Shown here piece by piece: positions 1 through 10,250 of a DNA stretch of 19,933 bases (its first letter is position 1; every line of letters begins with the position of its first letter). The notes beneath the pieces were generated by a model. That model made no database searches. It had not been told where the DNA came from and was given only the letters and a program-made list of their open reading frames with translations. This DNA is from Beverwykella pulmonaria (lineage: Eukaryota > Ascomycota > Dothideomycetes > Pleosporales > Melanommataceae), in the NCBI GenBank assembly GCA_001599595.1, contig BCHH01000010.1, forward strand, positions 2,100,506 through 2,120,438, written 5' to 3'. Both the position numbers and the translations under genes were made by a program.

Positions 1-117
1 AACCTTAGCCATATACGTGAAATGTGCTTAGTCACCCCGACCTGAGGTTCCGAGGTTCACCAACCGAGTATTCCTGAGGTCTGTAGCCTCTTACAGTAGT
101 TAGAAGTTGGCTGGCAC
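1..117. other. Left-edge sequence, no gene recognised
   Basis: No coding frame or recognisable element was found in these 117 bases. They end at the TG of the LTR that starts at 118. The last bases before the LTR are not a G-rich polypurine tract, so they do not look like the end of a retroelement internal region. They also do not continue the ankyrin frame found on the other side of the LTR. Confidence 0.5.
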
Positions 118-474
118 TGTAACGATTCGAACAATTGTTCCATCACGTGACTGAACCGCTCCCTATCCAACTCTGATACCGGTGCTGTTCCGACCCCAAC
201 CTGTATTACCTCGTTTCCTGACCGCTCCCTGCCCAACTCTGATACAGGTCTTGTTCCGATCCGAACCTGTAATACCTCGGCTTAGCTATCTCTCTTACTG
301 TATATAAGCCAGTCTTCTCGTTAGTTAGTTCAGGTAGCTTTTGAATATACTTTCGTACCCGGCCTATAGGTATTAATTCTATCTTGGGTATTTCGCTATC
401 ACTTGTGCACTCCCATATGCCTCGGTAGTGATTCGCACCCGAATCCGATAGTTCTGATATCCTGCGCCGTTACA
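118..474 (+). mobile_element. LTR (family A), left copy, 357 bp
   Basis: The segment begins TGTAAC and ends GTTACA, a 6-bp perfect inverted terminus of the TG...CA type. A diverged copy lies in the opposite orientation at 16802-17227. The two share long blocks, notably the last ~120 bp (CCCGGCCTATAGG, CATATGCCTCGGTAGTGATT, GATATCCTGCGCCGTTACA). A TATA-like TGTATATAAGCC lies at about 299-310, as expected for an LTR promoter. The 5-bp flanks (GGCAC and ACCGG) do not match, so no target-site duplication is visible. It is therefore either an old solo LTR or one end of a rearranged element. It contains two tandem 66-bp units (156-221 and 222-287). Confidence 0.85.
156..287 (+). repeat. Two tandem 66-bp hairpin units inside LTR A
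   Basis: Each unit starts CCGCTCCCT and carries an inverted pair of the form GATAC(A/C)GGT ... ACCTGTA. Units are 156-221 and 222-287. The inverted LTR copy at 16802-17227 has about three such units, which accounts for its extra 69 bp. Confidence 0.7.
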
Positions 475-2228
475 ACCGGAACTCTCCAGCCACTTTGGCC
501 TTGTCGAAAGGGTGCAACTCTTGCTTGAGCGCGGTGCCGGGTTAGACAGGACATCAATGGGCCAGTTTGGAAACGCTATTCATGCAGCTGCTATGCGCGG
601 CGATGAGCAAATCCTTGACCTTCTTTTCGAAAGAAATGTAGATCCAAACTGCCCAGGTCGCTGGCTGGGGAAAGGCATTACCAATCTCGAGACGTATGAC
701 GAGTATGGTAAGCTTCTGATCCTTGAACAAGGCACCGGATTCCTCGCGTTCCCTCACTCTGATGTCACAAAGGGCTTCTTCGCACCAGCAATGCACGCGT
801 CACTCCGTGTTAGAGAAATCGAGCATAACAAGATTTTCTTCTTTTTCGAGAACGAGCCTACGCACCGCGAAGCCCATTTTGGGAATCCGTTACAAGGTGC
901 AGCTTTCAGGGGAAACGTTGGCGCTATGCAGCTTCTGCTAAAAAAGGGTGCTCAGATCGATGCTCGGGCGGGGTTTTTCAGCACGGCCTTGCAAGCTGCT
1001 GCCTCCCAAAACCACCTCAAAGCGGTTGAGGCTCTCCTTGAAAGCTGTGCAAATCCCAATATTGCGCCAGGAGGATACTATGGTAGTGCTCTCTCGGCAG
1101 CCACTGCTCTAGGGTTTCCTGAGATCATCCAAGCCCTCGTGAATAGCGGAGCAAGAGACGACCTCTTCGACGATGACGGCTGGAGCGCGAGAACATGGTG
1201 AGCACTACTCTCACCAGACCCGCTGACGCAAACGCCGCTCCAGGGAGAATGCAGGGCTCCAAGCGCGTGGAGCACTGCAAACCGATCTCCCAAGTTGACA
1301 GTCAGCGGTAACGGTCAAAATATCGAATATCTTGGGAGTTTGTGCGGAATACCTGCTTTCGGTAATGACCCCCAAGCAGACAACCTTTGAACCAAGCCCT
1401 GCCACACTGGCGTCTACCAATACCATGAACAGACTCTTTGCCTAGTGGTTCTAGTCCTAGGATAGCACCTGAATAAACGGCTGACACACATAACAGACAG
1501 AATCATCACCTGGAACGCAGCCACAGTCTTTGCTAATCATCCTTGCTCTCCATACGCCGACTTCTACTTCGAGATTTCTATCAAGAACGAGGGCAACACA
1601 GGGTAAGTTCAAGCGCCTGCTTCTCGTGCCACTCCACTTTGTTTCAGTTTGCTAACCATCATACAGAATTATCGCAATTGGCGTAAGCAAACTCTTCATT
1701 CCAACGTTCAAGCTCCCCGGACACTCCAAACCCTCATGGGGTTACCGTGGCGATGACCACTGTTTTGCGCACAAGCGCGAAAACGAGCCCGACTGGCCCA
1801 ACGGCGCGAGCTGGGGCTTCCACGGTGATGATGGACTGGTGTATGCGGAGCAGGAACAGCAGAAAATGAAAGAGAAGGGTGTACAAGAAGAGAATGAAAT
1901 GATCTCTACGACTTTTGGCACGGGGGATATCGTGGGGTGTGGTATCGAGTGGGGAAGGGAGGGGAAAGACATAGTATTTTGGACAAAGAATGGGCTCAGA
2001 CTTGGTAAGTATCCCATCAATCCAAGGATCGAAAACAGTGTACTGACTACTTTCTGTGCAGAGCCTGATATAAAGATCTCGAGACGGAGATTATACCCTA
2101 CAGTGGGGCTAGAATCTCAAGGTGCAGTTGTGCAGGCGAATTTTGGGGCTACCGCTTTCAGGTATGCACCAGGAGATGACGACGTGGTGAATGAGCAGCT
2201 CAATGGATTCGGAGCATTGGGCCTTTGA
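475..2228 (+). pseudogene. Ankyrin-repeat + SPRY domain gene, 5'-truncated by an LTR, one in-frame stop
   Basis: One reading frame can be followed through probable exons 476-1361, 1497-1602, 1667-2004 and 2062-2228. Ankyrin motifs are seen at the truncated start (SSHFGLVERVQLLLERGA), at GNAIHAAAMRGDEQILDLLF, at GNPLQGAAFRGNVGAMQLLL, at TALQAAASQNHLKAVEALL and at SALSAATALGFPEIIQALV. A SPRY domain follows, with ATVFANHP, YFEISI, IIAIGVS, PSWGYRGDD, GDIVGCGIEW, VFWTKNG, LYPTVGL and VQANFGA. This architecture is the C-terminal half of fungal ankyrin/SPRY proteins, often NLR-like proteins with an N-terminal effector and NACHT module. Here the frame starts at the LTR edge, and a stop lies upstream inside the LTR. 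A single TGA at 1199-1201 interrupts the frame, which is otherwise open to the probable 1362-1496 intron. A short product could start at the in-frame ATG at 557 and stop at 1201. Introns 1603-1666 (branch GCTAAC) and 2005-2061 are well supported. The 1362-1496 intron is the weakest. Function is probably lost, with a residual transcript possible. Confidence 0.75.
2005..2061 (+). other. 57-nt in-frame intron in the SPRY region
   Basis: The donor GTAAGT and acceptor TGTGCAG join ...GLRL to EPDIK... cleanly. The intron is 19 codons long and has no stop in frame, so retaining it would only insert 19 residues into the SPRY domain. Confidence 0.6.
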
Positions 2229-2253
2229 AACACACTTCTATGGTCTATACTCT

Positions 2254-2259
2254 AATAAA
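2254..2259 (+). terminator. Poly(A) signal of the ankyrin-SPRY gene
   Basis: AATAAA lies about 25 bp after the TGA at 2226-2228. The convergent PKS has its own signal about 100 bp away, so the two 3' ends face each other in a 171-bp gap. Confidence 0.5.
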
Positions 2260-2360
2260 TTTCGTAACTCGTAATGTGCCACACACGACCTTAAAAACCA
2301 TTCTTCCGCACGCCGAACACCTGCTCCAAATGCTCTGAAAATTTACAGTCTTGTCGCAAT

Positions 2361-2366
2361 TTTATT
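2361..2366 (-). terminator. Poly(A) signal of the PKS gene
   Basis: On the minus strand AATAAA occurs 34 bp downstream of the TAG stop at 2402-2400. This supports the short third PKS exon as the true 3' end. Confidence 0.5.
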
Positions 2367-2399
2367 GGAAGATTACACATTCATCCCAGTCAATCTTAA

Positions 2400-5300
2400 C
2401 TATTCCTCATTAACAGCTCGCGTGACAGTGTCAACAACAATCTGGCCCACCGTGCTAGCAAACGGCGGACACATCATGGAGAAATGATCTAGAATGAAAA
2501 GTTAGCAAATAACTGAAGTTCTCGGAGAAGAAATAAACTCACCTCCATCCACGTCATACACTTCAAGACGTTCTCCAACAAACTCCTCCCACCCATTCGT
2601 TCCAAACTGATCACGTCGGCCATAGAACCACGAGTTGAAATAATGCTGGAACTCATCCAAGTTCATATCCGACAACGATTTCCCGAGTTCGAGTCCAGGG
2701 CGAAGCATATTGGCCTTAGGAGCATCAGGGCGATTATCGAGGCCTAGACGTGCCCAGACGACGGAGACCTGGCGCGGTTGGCGACCCTGAGGGAAGGCAG
2801 GAGCATCGTATCGAGAAAGAGCGCGGCAGGTTGCCATCAGATGCGCTTTCTCTTTGACTGAGAGGTCTTCTGGCAGGTCGCGGGCGCGATTGATGCCCTC
2901 GAAGGTGCCGAGCTTGTCGACAAAGTCGGGCGTGACGATGGCGGTTGGGATCAGCGAGGGCGCGCGCATGTCGAGGATGATGAGCGCCAGAATATCTTCG
3001 CCTTCTCTCATGAGACGATGTGCGACCTCATAAGCGTAGATCGAGCCCGCGGACCAGCCACCTATCAAGTATGGTCCGTGCGGCTGGATCCTGCGGATGG
3101 AACGAATGAAGATAGAGGCCATTTCCTCGATAGATAAGTCGAACACCTCCGGCGTCTCCAGGAACGGTGATTCGAGAGCATAGATGCGTCGACCTTCTGG
3201 AAGCGCGCTCAGATGGATGTAGGACTCCACCGTCCCTGAACCATCGGTGGTCATGAACAATGGAGCGGTAGAGGACCGGGACTTGCCCTGAATCAAGACC
3301 GCCCGGGATACCGCGCTATCAAGCCGCTGTTGACGGGCATCTGTTACCTGCGGGGGAACGGTAGCCGGAGCTTGTACTTCCTTGGCGCGAGGTGGACTCT
3401 TTCGTCTTTTTACTGGTGCAGGCGCATCAAGTGGCTCGTCCAGCTCTTCGCGTGCAGCCGCTACGTTTGGATACTCCGTGAAGAAGGCCGCTGGTAATTC
3501 GACCTTTGTCTGTTCTTGGAACGTTGAGATGATCTTGATGCTCAGCATCGAGTCCATGCCAACAGACTCGAATGTGGTTGAAGGAGTGAGGTCGCTAGCA
3601 TCTAGACCGAGTGCATCTGAGACGAGACGTAAAAGCACACTGCTAAGACCGGTGCGGGCTGGACTTGGCTTTCTGCTTTTGCGCTTGACTGGAGCTGGCG
3701 CTGGGGATGCTGTTCTCGTTGGCTTCTTTATTGTCAGAACCTCGTCATCCACTGCTGAACTCCCCAGTTCCTCTTGGGCGTGGGCTGGCGTGGGAAAGTT
3801 GGTGAAAAAAGCCGCCGGTAGCTCCACAGCCGTGGCCTTTTGGAAGTCAGCAAGAATGGAGATACTCATCTGCGAGTCCACGCCCAAGTCCTGAAATGTG
3901 GTGTTCATGGACTTCTTCAATTCGACCACGCTGATTCCACTTCGCCCCGCAATCGCTTCAAACAGTTCCGTTGCGAGATCTATGGCTTCTGAGGCAGTGC
4001 TCGCCACATCCGAGAACACGCTCGAAGTGTCCGTGTCTGACGATGAGCTTGATGAAGCTGCTTGAGCCAGGGACAATTCGGGCATCAGTGCGGGTTTCTG
4101 GTAAGGTTTTCGCATGATTGCGCGAGCAGACCCAGTTAGCATCGCGAAGAAGTCCCGCTCGAGCTTGGTGAAGCATATATCCATACAGACAGCAACGAGT
4201 TTCTCCTGATTATCGATCAAATACACATCGCACAGGCTGGTGCCAGCCTTGACGTCTTGTTCTCGGATAGTTGCGTATGCACGGTAAGTCCCGCTTGATG
4301 AGAGATCACCCAAAATCCGCATTGATCCGATGTGGTTGGCGATATGGACTACGTTCTTCGGTTTCTTCACATCCGAGTTGAGAAGGAAGCCGGCAACGTG
4401 GACAAGACCATCTACCACGAAGGGGTTGCATGTAAATGATCCAAGGCCAGAGGTGACAGGCTGCTGAAGAATGATTGACGCGTCATGGAAGTCTGCCGCG
4501 ATAATGGCTTCCTCCACTGTGTGGTATTGAGATGAATAATCGACTATTTCGGAGAAGATCTTGTAGAAGAGTTGTCTGTCCATTGCATGAACCTCCCTCC
4601 GTCCGGCAGTATCGAGACCGCGCAATCGAGCCTTCACAAAAGGCTGAATTCGAGACCATTCTTTCAGGTATGAGCTTTGGAGCTGATTTAACTGGATTAA
4701 ACAAGATCCATGCTCCTTGGTGAGTGATCTGGGGTCATCTTCGCGTTTTGATAAGAAGCGGACAGAGACCACATTTGTGGACTGGTCAAGAACTGTTTCT
4801 AACGAAACGTGTGGCGGACGTTCGCCTTCGCGAAGAACCAACGGACTTTTCATGCTTAAATCGGTCAGCTCATAGGTGGCCAGAGATGGGGTCACCAAGT
4901 TTCCAGCTTCCATTTCGAGATACACGGCTGCGGTGTAGCTCATGTCCATAAAAATGCTTGCTGGACAGATTGCTACGCCGTCAACGACATGGCCCCCGAT
5001 AGCTTTCGCAAGGTGAGGATCTGTCAAGTCCGCCGTAAATGTTGCAAGCAGCTGAGTTCCATCTTTCCGCAATTGCTTAACAGAATGTAATGATGTTGAC
5101 GAGAGCCTTGGCCCGGCTTGCAGGGAAGGTTGAGAAACCGCATTCAATGGACTCCTGGAAATCGTAGGACTCTGATATGAGTGCCAGAAGCTCTTAAGCT
5201 CGAACGCATAGGTTGGCAGATTGCTCAAAAAGCGGAGGTTTTCGAGATGGTCCTTGTGGAACTCTGCCCAAGAGATAGGGAGATGGGCGCGATGTGCGGC

Positions 5301-8300
5301 GGCAAGGCACTGGGAGACAGACTCCCAATCGTCTCGGCCGCGACGAATGGAGGGATATGCGCTTGGGCTCGCTTTATGCAGCGAAGACGCTATGAGACCG
5401 ATGCAAATTGGGTGGGGGCCGATCTCGACGACAAAGGACTGATCTTGAATGAGTCCCTCTGATTCGCAAGCTCTTACTGCGTCCACAAAGGCCACGGGCT
5501 CCCGTGTATGGCGCCTGATATAGTTTGCGTTGAAGACTCCTTCTTCTCCTTCATTCACAATGCGGCCAAGCAGGGTGGACGCTACCGGGATTGTGGGAGC
5601 GCGGAAAGTGATACGTGATGCACTGGCCTCGAGGCCATCTAGCAGGGGATCCATCTGGCGAGTGTGGAATGCATGCTGAACTCGAAGGCGGGTGACGGGT
5701 ACATGGTCATTCTGCTTGAGATACTCCTGGAGAGCCTCAATGGCGGAGACTGAACCGCCAACAACTGTACTAGATGGACCATTGACGCAACATATTTCAC
5801 ATCCCATGGTCGCAGGCGAGTCACGTAGTCGGTACTTGACAGTGCTCACCGGGAGAGCAACAGCCAACATGGCCGCCTCTGAGGGTGGACAATTGGCGAA
5901 GATGAGCGTAGCTCGCTCGTATGCCAGGGCGAGGGCGTCGCCTACGGATAGCACACCGGCAACGCAAAGCGCAGCGTACTCACCAAGACTATGGCCGATA
6001 AGTAGTTTTGGACGCAGACCAAGAGCTTTCCAGTAGTGGGCAAGGGCAATCTCAATTGCAACGGTCGCCACCTGCAAGTCGCGTTCCGTATCTGTATTGG
6101 TCGAGGAGGTGTCCCCTGACCCACGGATGACGTCGAGGAGCTGACATTGAAGTCCCTGAGCATCGCAGAGGTGCTGGTACGAGTCAAGCAGGCGCCGGAA
6201 TGCTGATGAGGTTTGGTATAACTTTCCTCCCATGCCTACATGCTGGGCGCCTTGGCCTGTGAAAGCGAAGACGACCGAAGCGGCTTTAGAAGCGGGTGAA
6301 ACGGGGCGCTCTAGTTGCCGCAGGAGGTCTGGAATCGAAGAGGCCACGAATGTATCACGCTCCACCTGGTGCATGCGGCGAGCTGTGGTCGTGTAGGCTA
6401 CATCAGACAGTGGCGTCTCTGGATGCTGCACGAGGTACTCGCGCAAACGACGCTTGTTTGCTTCCAGTGCCGTCGTGGTCCGGCCCGAAACGGCCACCAC
6501 GTGATGTGTTCTTTCATCGGGCTGCGCCCTTGGCGGGGGTAGGGCAAAGGACGGAAGATCGTGCAACAACATACTGACGTTGCCACCGGCCGCGTCGAAA
6601 TTGTTGATGACTAGGTAGCGCGGAGCATCTCCGCTGCGGACCCATGGCTGGCCATTGGCGAGCTGGATGCCACTGTCCAGGAGAGGAACAAGTTTGGGGT
6701 TGAGGGTGAAGGGTTGTCCAGGCTGGGGAGGGATCTTGTTCTTTTGCAAGATGAGGACCGCCTTGATAAGCGACACGACCCCAGCGGCGGCTTCGCTGTG
6801 GCCAATGGCAGCTTTCACTGCTCCGACGATCAGGGGCCTTTGCCGTTTCGGTTCGTCCCGAGATGCGAAGACTTTCTGCACCGCAGTCGTCTCGACTTTG
6901 TCGCCCGCCTGTGTCCCTGTACCATGCATTTCCACGACATCGACCTCGCGCGGACGGACAGCCGCCTGCCTCAACACGCGACGGAAGAGGGCTTCCTGTG
7001 CCTGTTCGCCTGGATGTGTTATGGATCCAGCGCCCGCGTTGCTGTTGCGAGAGGTGCTTGCTAGCACTGCAAGCACGTTGTCTTTGGCCTTGACAGCGTC
7101 CGCCAGGCGCTTCAGGACAACAACAGCGACGCCTTCGCCGCGGCAATATCCATCTGCCTGGTCGGAATAAGTCTTACAAGCTCCCGTTGGCGAAAGAAAC
7201 CCTCCCTGACTAAGGCCGGCGAACCATTCAGGGGCATTGAGGAAAGTGCCTCCACCGACGACCGCGGCATCACATTCGCCCGCGGCCAGCGCATCACGAG
7301 CCAGGCAGAGGCCGGTGGCACTCGATGAGCAGCCCGTGTCGATGCTGTAGAAGCCTCCTGCCCACTGGAAGTAATGGCACAATCGTCCCGGCCCAAAGCC
7401 ACGATTGATGGCCGGCAGGAAATGTGTATCGATACCCTGTTGTTCGTTGATCGACTTCCAATCATCGATTGTCTGCCCAAAGTACGTTGCTATTCGTGGC
7501 GGTACTTGCTCTCCGTTGGCACTCGCCCCAGGCGAATAGCCTGCCATCTCAAGGGACTCGTAGGTCGTCATGAGCAGCATCCGCTGCACGGGATCCATCT
7601 GTAGTGCCTCGCGAGGTGATATATTGAACAGGCGATGGTCAAAGTCTCCGGGCTTTTTGATGAAGCATCCATGGCGCGCGAGCATGGCATTGTGCTTCGC
7701 GCCAGAAGGATCGTAGAAGTCATCTACCTTAAATCGAGACGGTGGGATCTCCTGGTGCGTAGTATTCCCAGACTCCAAAAGATCCCAGAACTCGTCCAAT
7801 GTATCGCTATCGGGGAAACGTCCGGACATTCCGACAATAGCAATCGCATCGCGCGGCATGTTGTTGATAGCATCGCCGAACGGCGGCGGCGGCGGCTTTG
7901 TCACCGCAAGCTGGACGGTCAAGTTATGTTTTCGGAAGAGGCTCTGAACTTGAGAAGTCTCCCAGGTTGAACCAACTGTAGTAAGAACGACTTCAGAGCT
8001 GTTTGTTTCTTGCACATGCTTCGCAACGGCATCGATTGTCTGCTCGACCCGGACGGGTTTGTGTACGACATCCTCGACTATCTGCCGTAACAGCTCGTCA
8101 AACGTCTTTTCCTGGTGCGTGTCGGCCGAAGAATGCATCGAGAAGAGCGGTCTTTTAACCAAGTGGGCATTAAGTCCCGAAGACACCCTGCTTATTCGAG
8201 CTGCGTCCACTGGTGACGCATGTGGGCAATACAACGGGCACCGGGTTGTGGAAGGAGGTGTGGTGGTTCCTTTGACGTTTGTCTTCCGAGCAAGAATCTC

Positions 8301-8984
8301 CAAGATTGAGGGTGGGCCATATACAACGGCACTGGTTGGTTGGAACTCGCCGATATACGCTCGGTGGAGCGGTCGCACGGCCGCGTTGGTCTCATTGAGG
8401 TGTTGTTCGAGCGCAGTGTAGTTGACGTCCAAGATGGATTGCGCCCACGGGCCGTCGGAGTCTTCGATCTGCTTCGCCGTTCTCTGGAGGTAGGTGGCTA
8501 AACGAAAGGCAGCTGCAACTGCCTCCGCGCCTAGTTTGATGATGTCGTCCGTATTGCGTGCCGTAGCCGCAGTGGCAGCCGCAATCGACCCGAAACCAAA
8601 ACCAATGGCAATCGAAGAGGCCGGTTGGTCTTCCGTGATTCTGCATCCAGTCAGCTAAGCCGATGCGAGTAAAATTTTGTGTCAAGCTCACATGATCAAT
8701 TCGCCAATCTGAACCGTGGTGAATAAGACCATTTCCAAGATTATGCTTGGGCGTTGCTGTGTAGCATATCGTTCAGCGAGCTCGACAACGTCCTCAAATT
8801 CGCCGATTCCAGCTTTTTCCGAGCCATCAAGAGCGCTAGTCTGCTCACGAATGGTAGTAGAAGTTGTAGAAAGAAATGTGCGAAGTTGGCTCTGCGTCCT
8901 AGACCGCACGTTTAAGTCATGAATGGCACCCTGGAGGTCTGAATGCCCATGTGGGAAAAGAAAGATATGGGTAGGAGACGCCAT
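2400..8984 (-). CDS. Non-reducing polyketide synthase, SAT-KS-AT-PT-ACP-ACP-TE (OrsA-type)
   Basis: Model: complement(join(2400..2488, 2543..8640, 8692..8984)), 2159 residues. The 51-bp intron 8691-8641 (GTGAGC...ATGCAG) and the 54-bp intron 2542-2489 (GTGAGT...TTCTAG, branch GCTAAC) keep the frame. The enzyme iteratively condenses malonyl-CoA into an aromatic polyketide. Domains (approximate residues): SAT 1-355, with GFGFG at 111-115 and Gly113 where the usual cysteine sits; KS 362-792, catalytic Cys535 in DTGCSSS, His670 in MHGTGT, His712 in IGHSE; malonyl-transferase from ~889, Ser982 in GHSLGE, His1090; PT dehydratase-fold cyclase ~1300-1597, His1315 and Asp1508 (FVVDGLVH); ACP1 Ser1687 (LGVDSQM); ACP2 Ser1795 (VGMDSML); thioesterase Ser1961 (GWSAG), Asp1988, His2132 (GDHFSMM, in exon 3). 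A Ser-rich linker precedes ACP1. Tandem ACPs plus TE, beside a decarboxylase and a tyrosinase, point to an orsellinate-type synthase. The exact product is inferred. No reducing domains (KR/DH/ER) or methyltransferase are present. Confidence 0.93.
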
Positions 8985-9078
8985 GACTGAATCGAGTGGG
9001 TAACTTGATAATACTAATGAGAGAGGCTTCTCTGATCAATGAGGTACGAAGAAGGAGGCTTATTGAGATGGTCTCGCT

Positions 9079-9086
9079 CTTATATA
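9079..9086 (-). promoter_or_regulatory. TATA box of the PKS gene
   Basis: On the minus strand TATATAAG lies about 95-100 bp upstream of the ATG at 8984-8982, a normal distance for a fungal core promoter. It supports the chosen start. Confidence 0.5.
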
Positions 9087-9131
9087 TCGATACCTGCAGC
9101 ACTGCTCGATTGATGATGTGGGCTGAATTTA

Positions 9132-9189
9132 CCCCGAATGGGGAGGTCTTAGCAACCCCCACACTGAGAAGGGGTAATCTATACACCCC
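9132..9189. promoter_or_regulatory. Alternating C4/G4 blocks upstream of the PKS TATA box
   Basis: Runs of four or five C and G alternate: CCCC-GAAT-GGGG at 9132-9143, CCCCC at 9156-9160, GGGG at 9171-9174 and CCCC at 9186-9189. The first pair is a perfect palindrome. AGGGG/CCCCT-like cores resemble stress-response (C2H2 zinc finger) sites. The array sits 45-110 bp upstream of the TATA box, a suitable place for an activator. The regulator is unknown. Confidence 0.35.
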
Positions 9190-10250
9190 ATCAGGTAAAT
9201 GCCAGGAGTTAGGAGCTTGACGCTGGTCGCTTTTCAGTCCGAGATTTTTCCTTCCAAGCCCCTTTCCGACGGAATGTACATGCATATGCGTGTAAGATAT
9301 CATCCACTCCGCGTTCGTGCTCGAAATTTCACCGAAATCCGTTTCCTTTTCGCGACTTGGCGCTGACTAATGAGATACGGCACTGGGTTTGATATCTGGA
9401 CTCGGTCACCGTTGCCACAAAGTTATTGTGGTACACCCAATGTACTAGCTTACTGAGCCTGCAGGGGGACCCATTACCAAGCCTCGGCCGTCATTCTGAA
9501 AATATCTCCATGGGGATGCAACGGATGTTAACCATTGGTGAGTCCGGGAGGGTGTAGTCAGAACCCATCTCCATGCACCATTCTTGATGGCCCAATCTGG
9601 AGCGGTAGAAATGAGAAGAGAAGTTGCCTCACTAGTATGGGCATCATGCATTACCCTGTGTAGATGAGTTGTTACTGGTGTTGATCTTCTTGGTATGAAA
9701 CCTACCTCTTCAAAGCCAGTGCCTACCTAGTTGGAAGCCTCACGGCACTACCCGAAGTTCACTCACCCATGTTTTCGCACGAGATATAATTGGGTACCAG
9801 TAGCTCAGAAGCGATCCGTTCCGGCCGCTATCAGGCCGGTTATGCACAGCATACATTCTAATCTGACAGACAAATAGACGGAGTCTCACATACCCCGAGC
9901 ACTTCACCGCATCCGACACCGGCTGGTGGTACTGGGACCCACCTCGGCGTTGGTTAGAAAGAAAAACATGGTGAGCCGGCGTGGCTGCAGCGTGCGTGTA
10001 GATGCATGTACCATGTGAAAATTACCATGAATCGAGTTGACTTCATAAGGGAACCGCAACTGAGGTTCTACACGAGAGCGAGAACATCTTTCAGACAGCA
10101 ACGCAATACGATATACGAACACTCTTTCTTCGTCCTAATTGCTCTCTCGGAATCGCCTTTTTGTTGATATTTTAAGACACGAGGCGAGCTATCGTCTGCG
10201 CCAGCAAGTTCCTCGGATTCTTCAACATATTCGTCCTAGGAAATCTCGCG
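9190..10250. other. Long divergent intergenic region between PKS and SnoaL-like gene
   Basis: About 1.1 kb without a convincing gene. The short open frames here show no domain or splice-linked extension. It must hold promoter elements for both divergent genes. The only clear structure is the CCGGCC/GGCCGG inverted repeat at 9821-9839. Confidence 0.5.
9821..9839. promoter_or_regulatory. Perfect inverted repeat CCGGCC-N7-GGCCGG, possible Zn2Cys6 site
   Basis: Arms 9821-9826 and 9834-9839 are perfectly complementary and separated by GCTATCA. The outer triplets form CCG-N13-CGG, the inverted-triplet layout bound by dimeric Zn2Cys6 regulators of fungal clusters. It lies between the divergent PKS and SnoaL-like genes. 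That it is a binding site is inference. Confidence 0.35.

Noticed and set aside
118..479. Target-site duplication around the left LTR
   Set aside because: The 5-bp flanks GGCAC and ACCGG do not match.
3382..3894. 170-codon plus-strand open frame
   Set aside because: It is opposite the ACP region of the PKS and low-complexity (Ser/Gly-rich); a shadow of the GC-rich coding strand.
6514..7170. Large open frames on both strands over the KS region (210 and 171 codons)
   Set aside because: They overlap the KS domain in other frames and show Arg/Ser-rich shadow composition with no domain.
8392..8691. 99-codon minus-strand ORF starting ATGAGC-like near the PKS start
   Set aside because: It is the wrong frame through intron 1 and exon 2; the spliced frame gives a proper SAT domain continuous with the PKS.
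8917..9303. 128-codon minus-strand ORF across the PKS start
   Set aside because: It overlaps the PKS first exon and its TATA region in another frame, with no recognisable domain.
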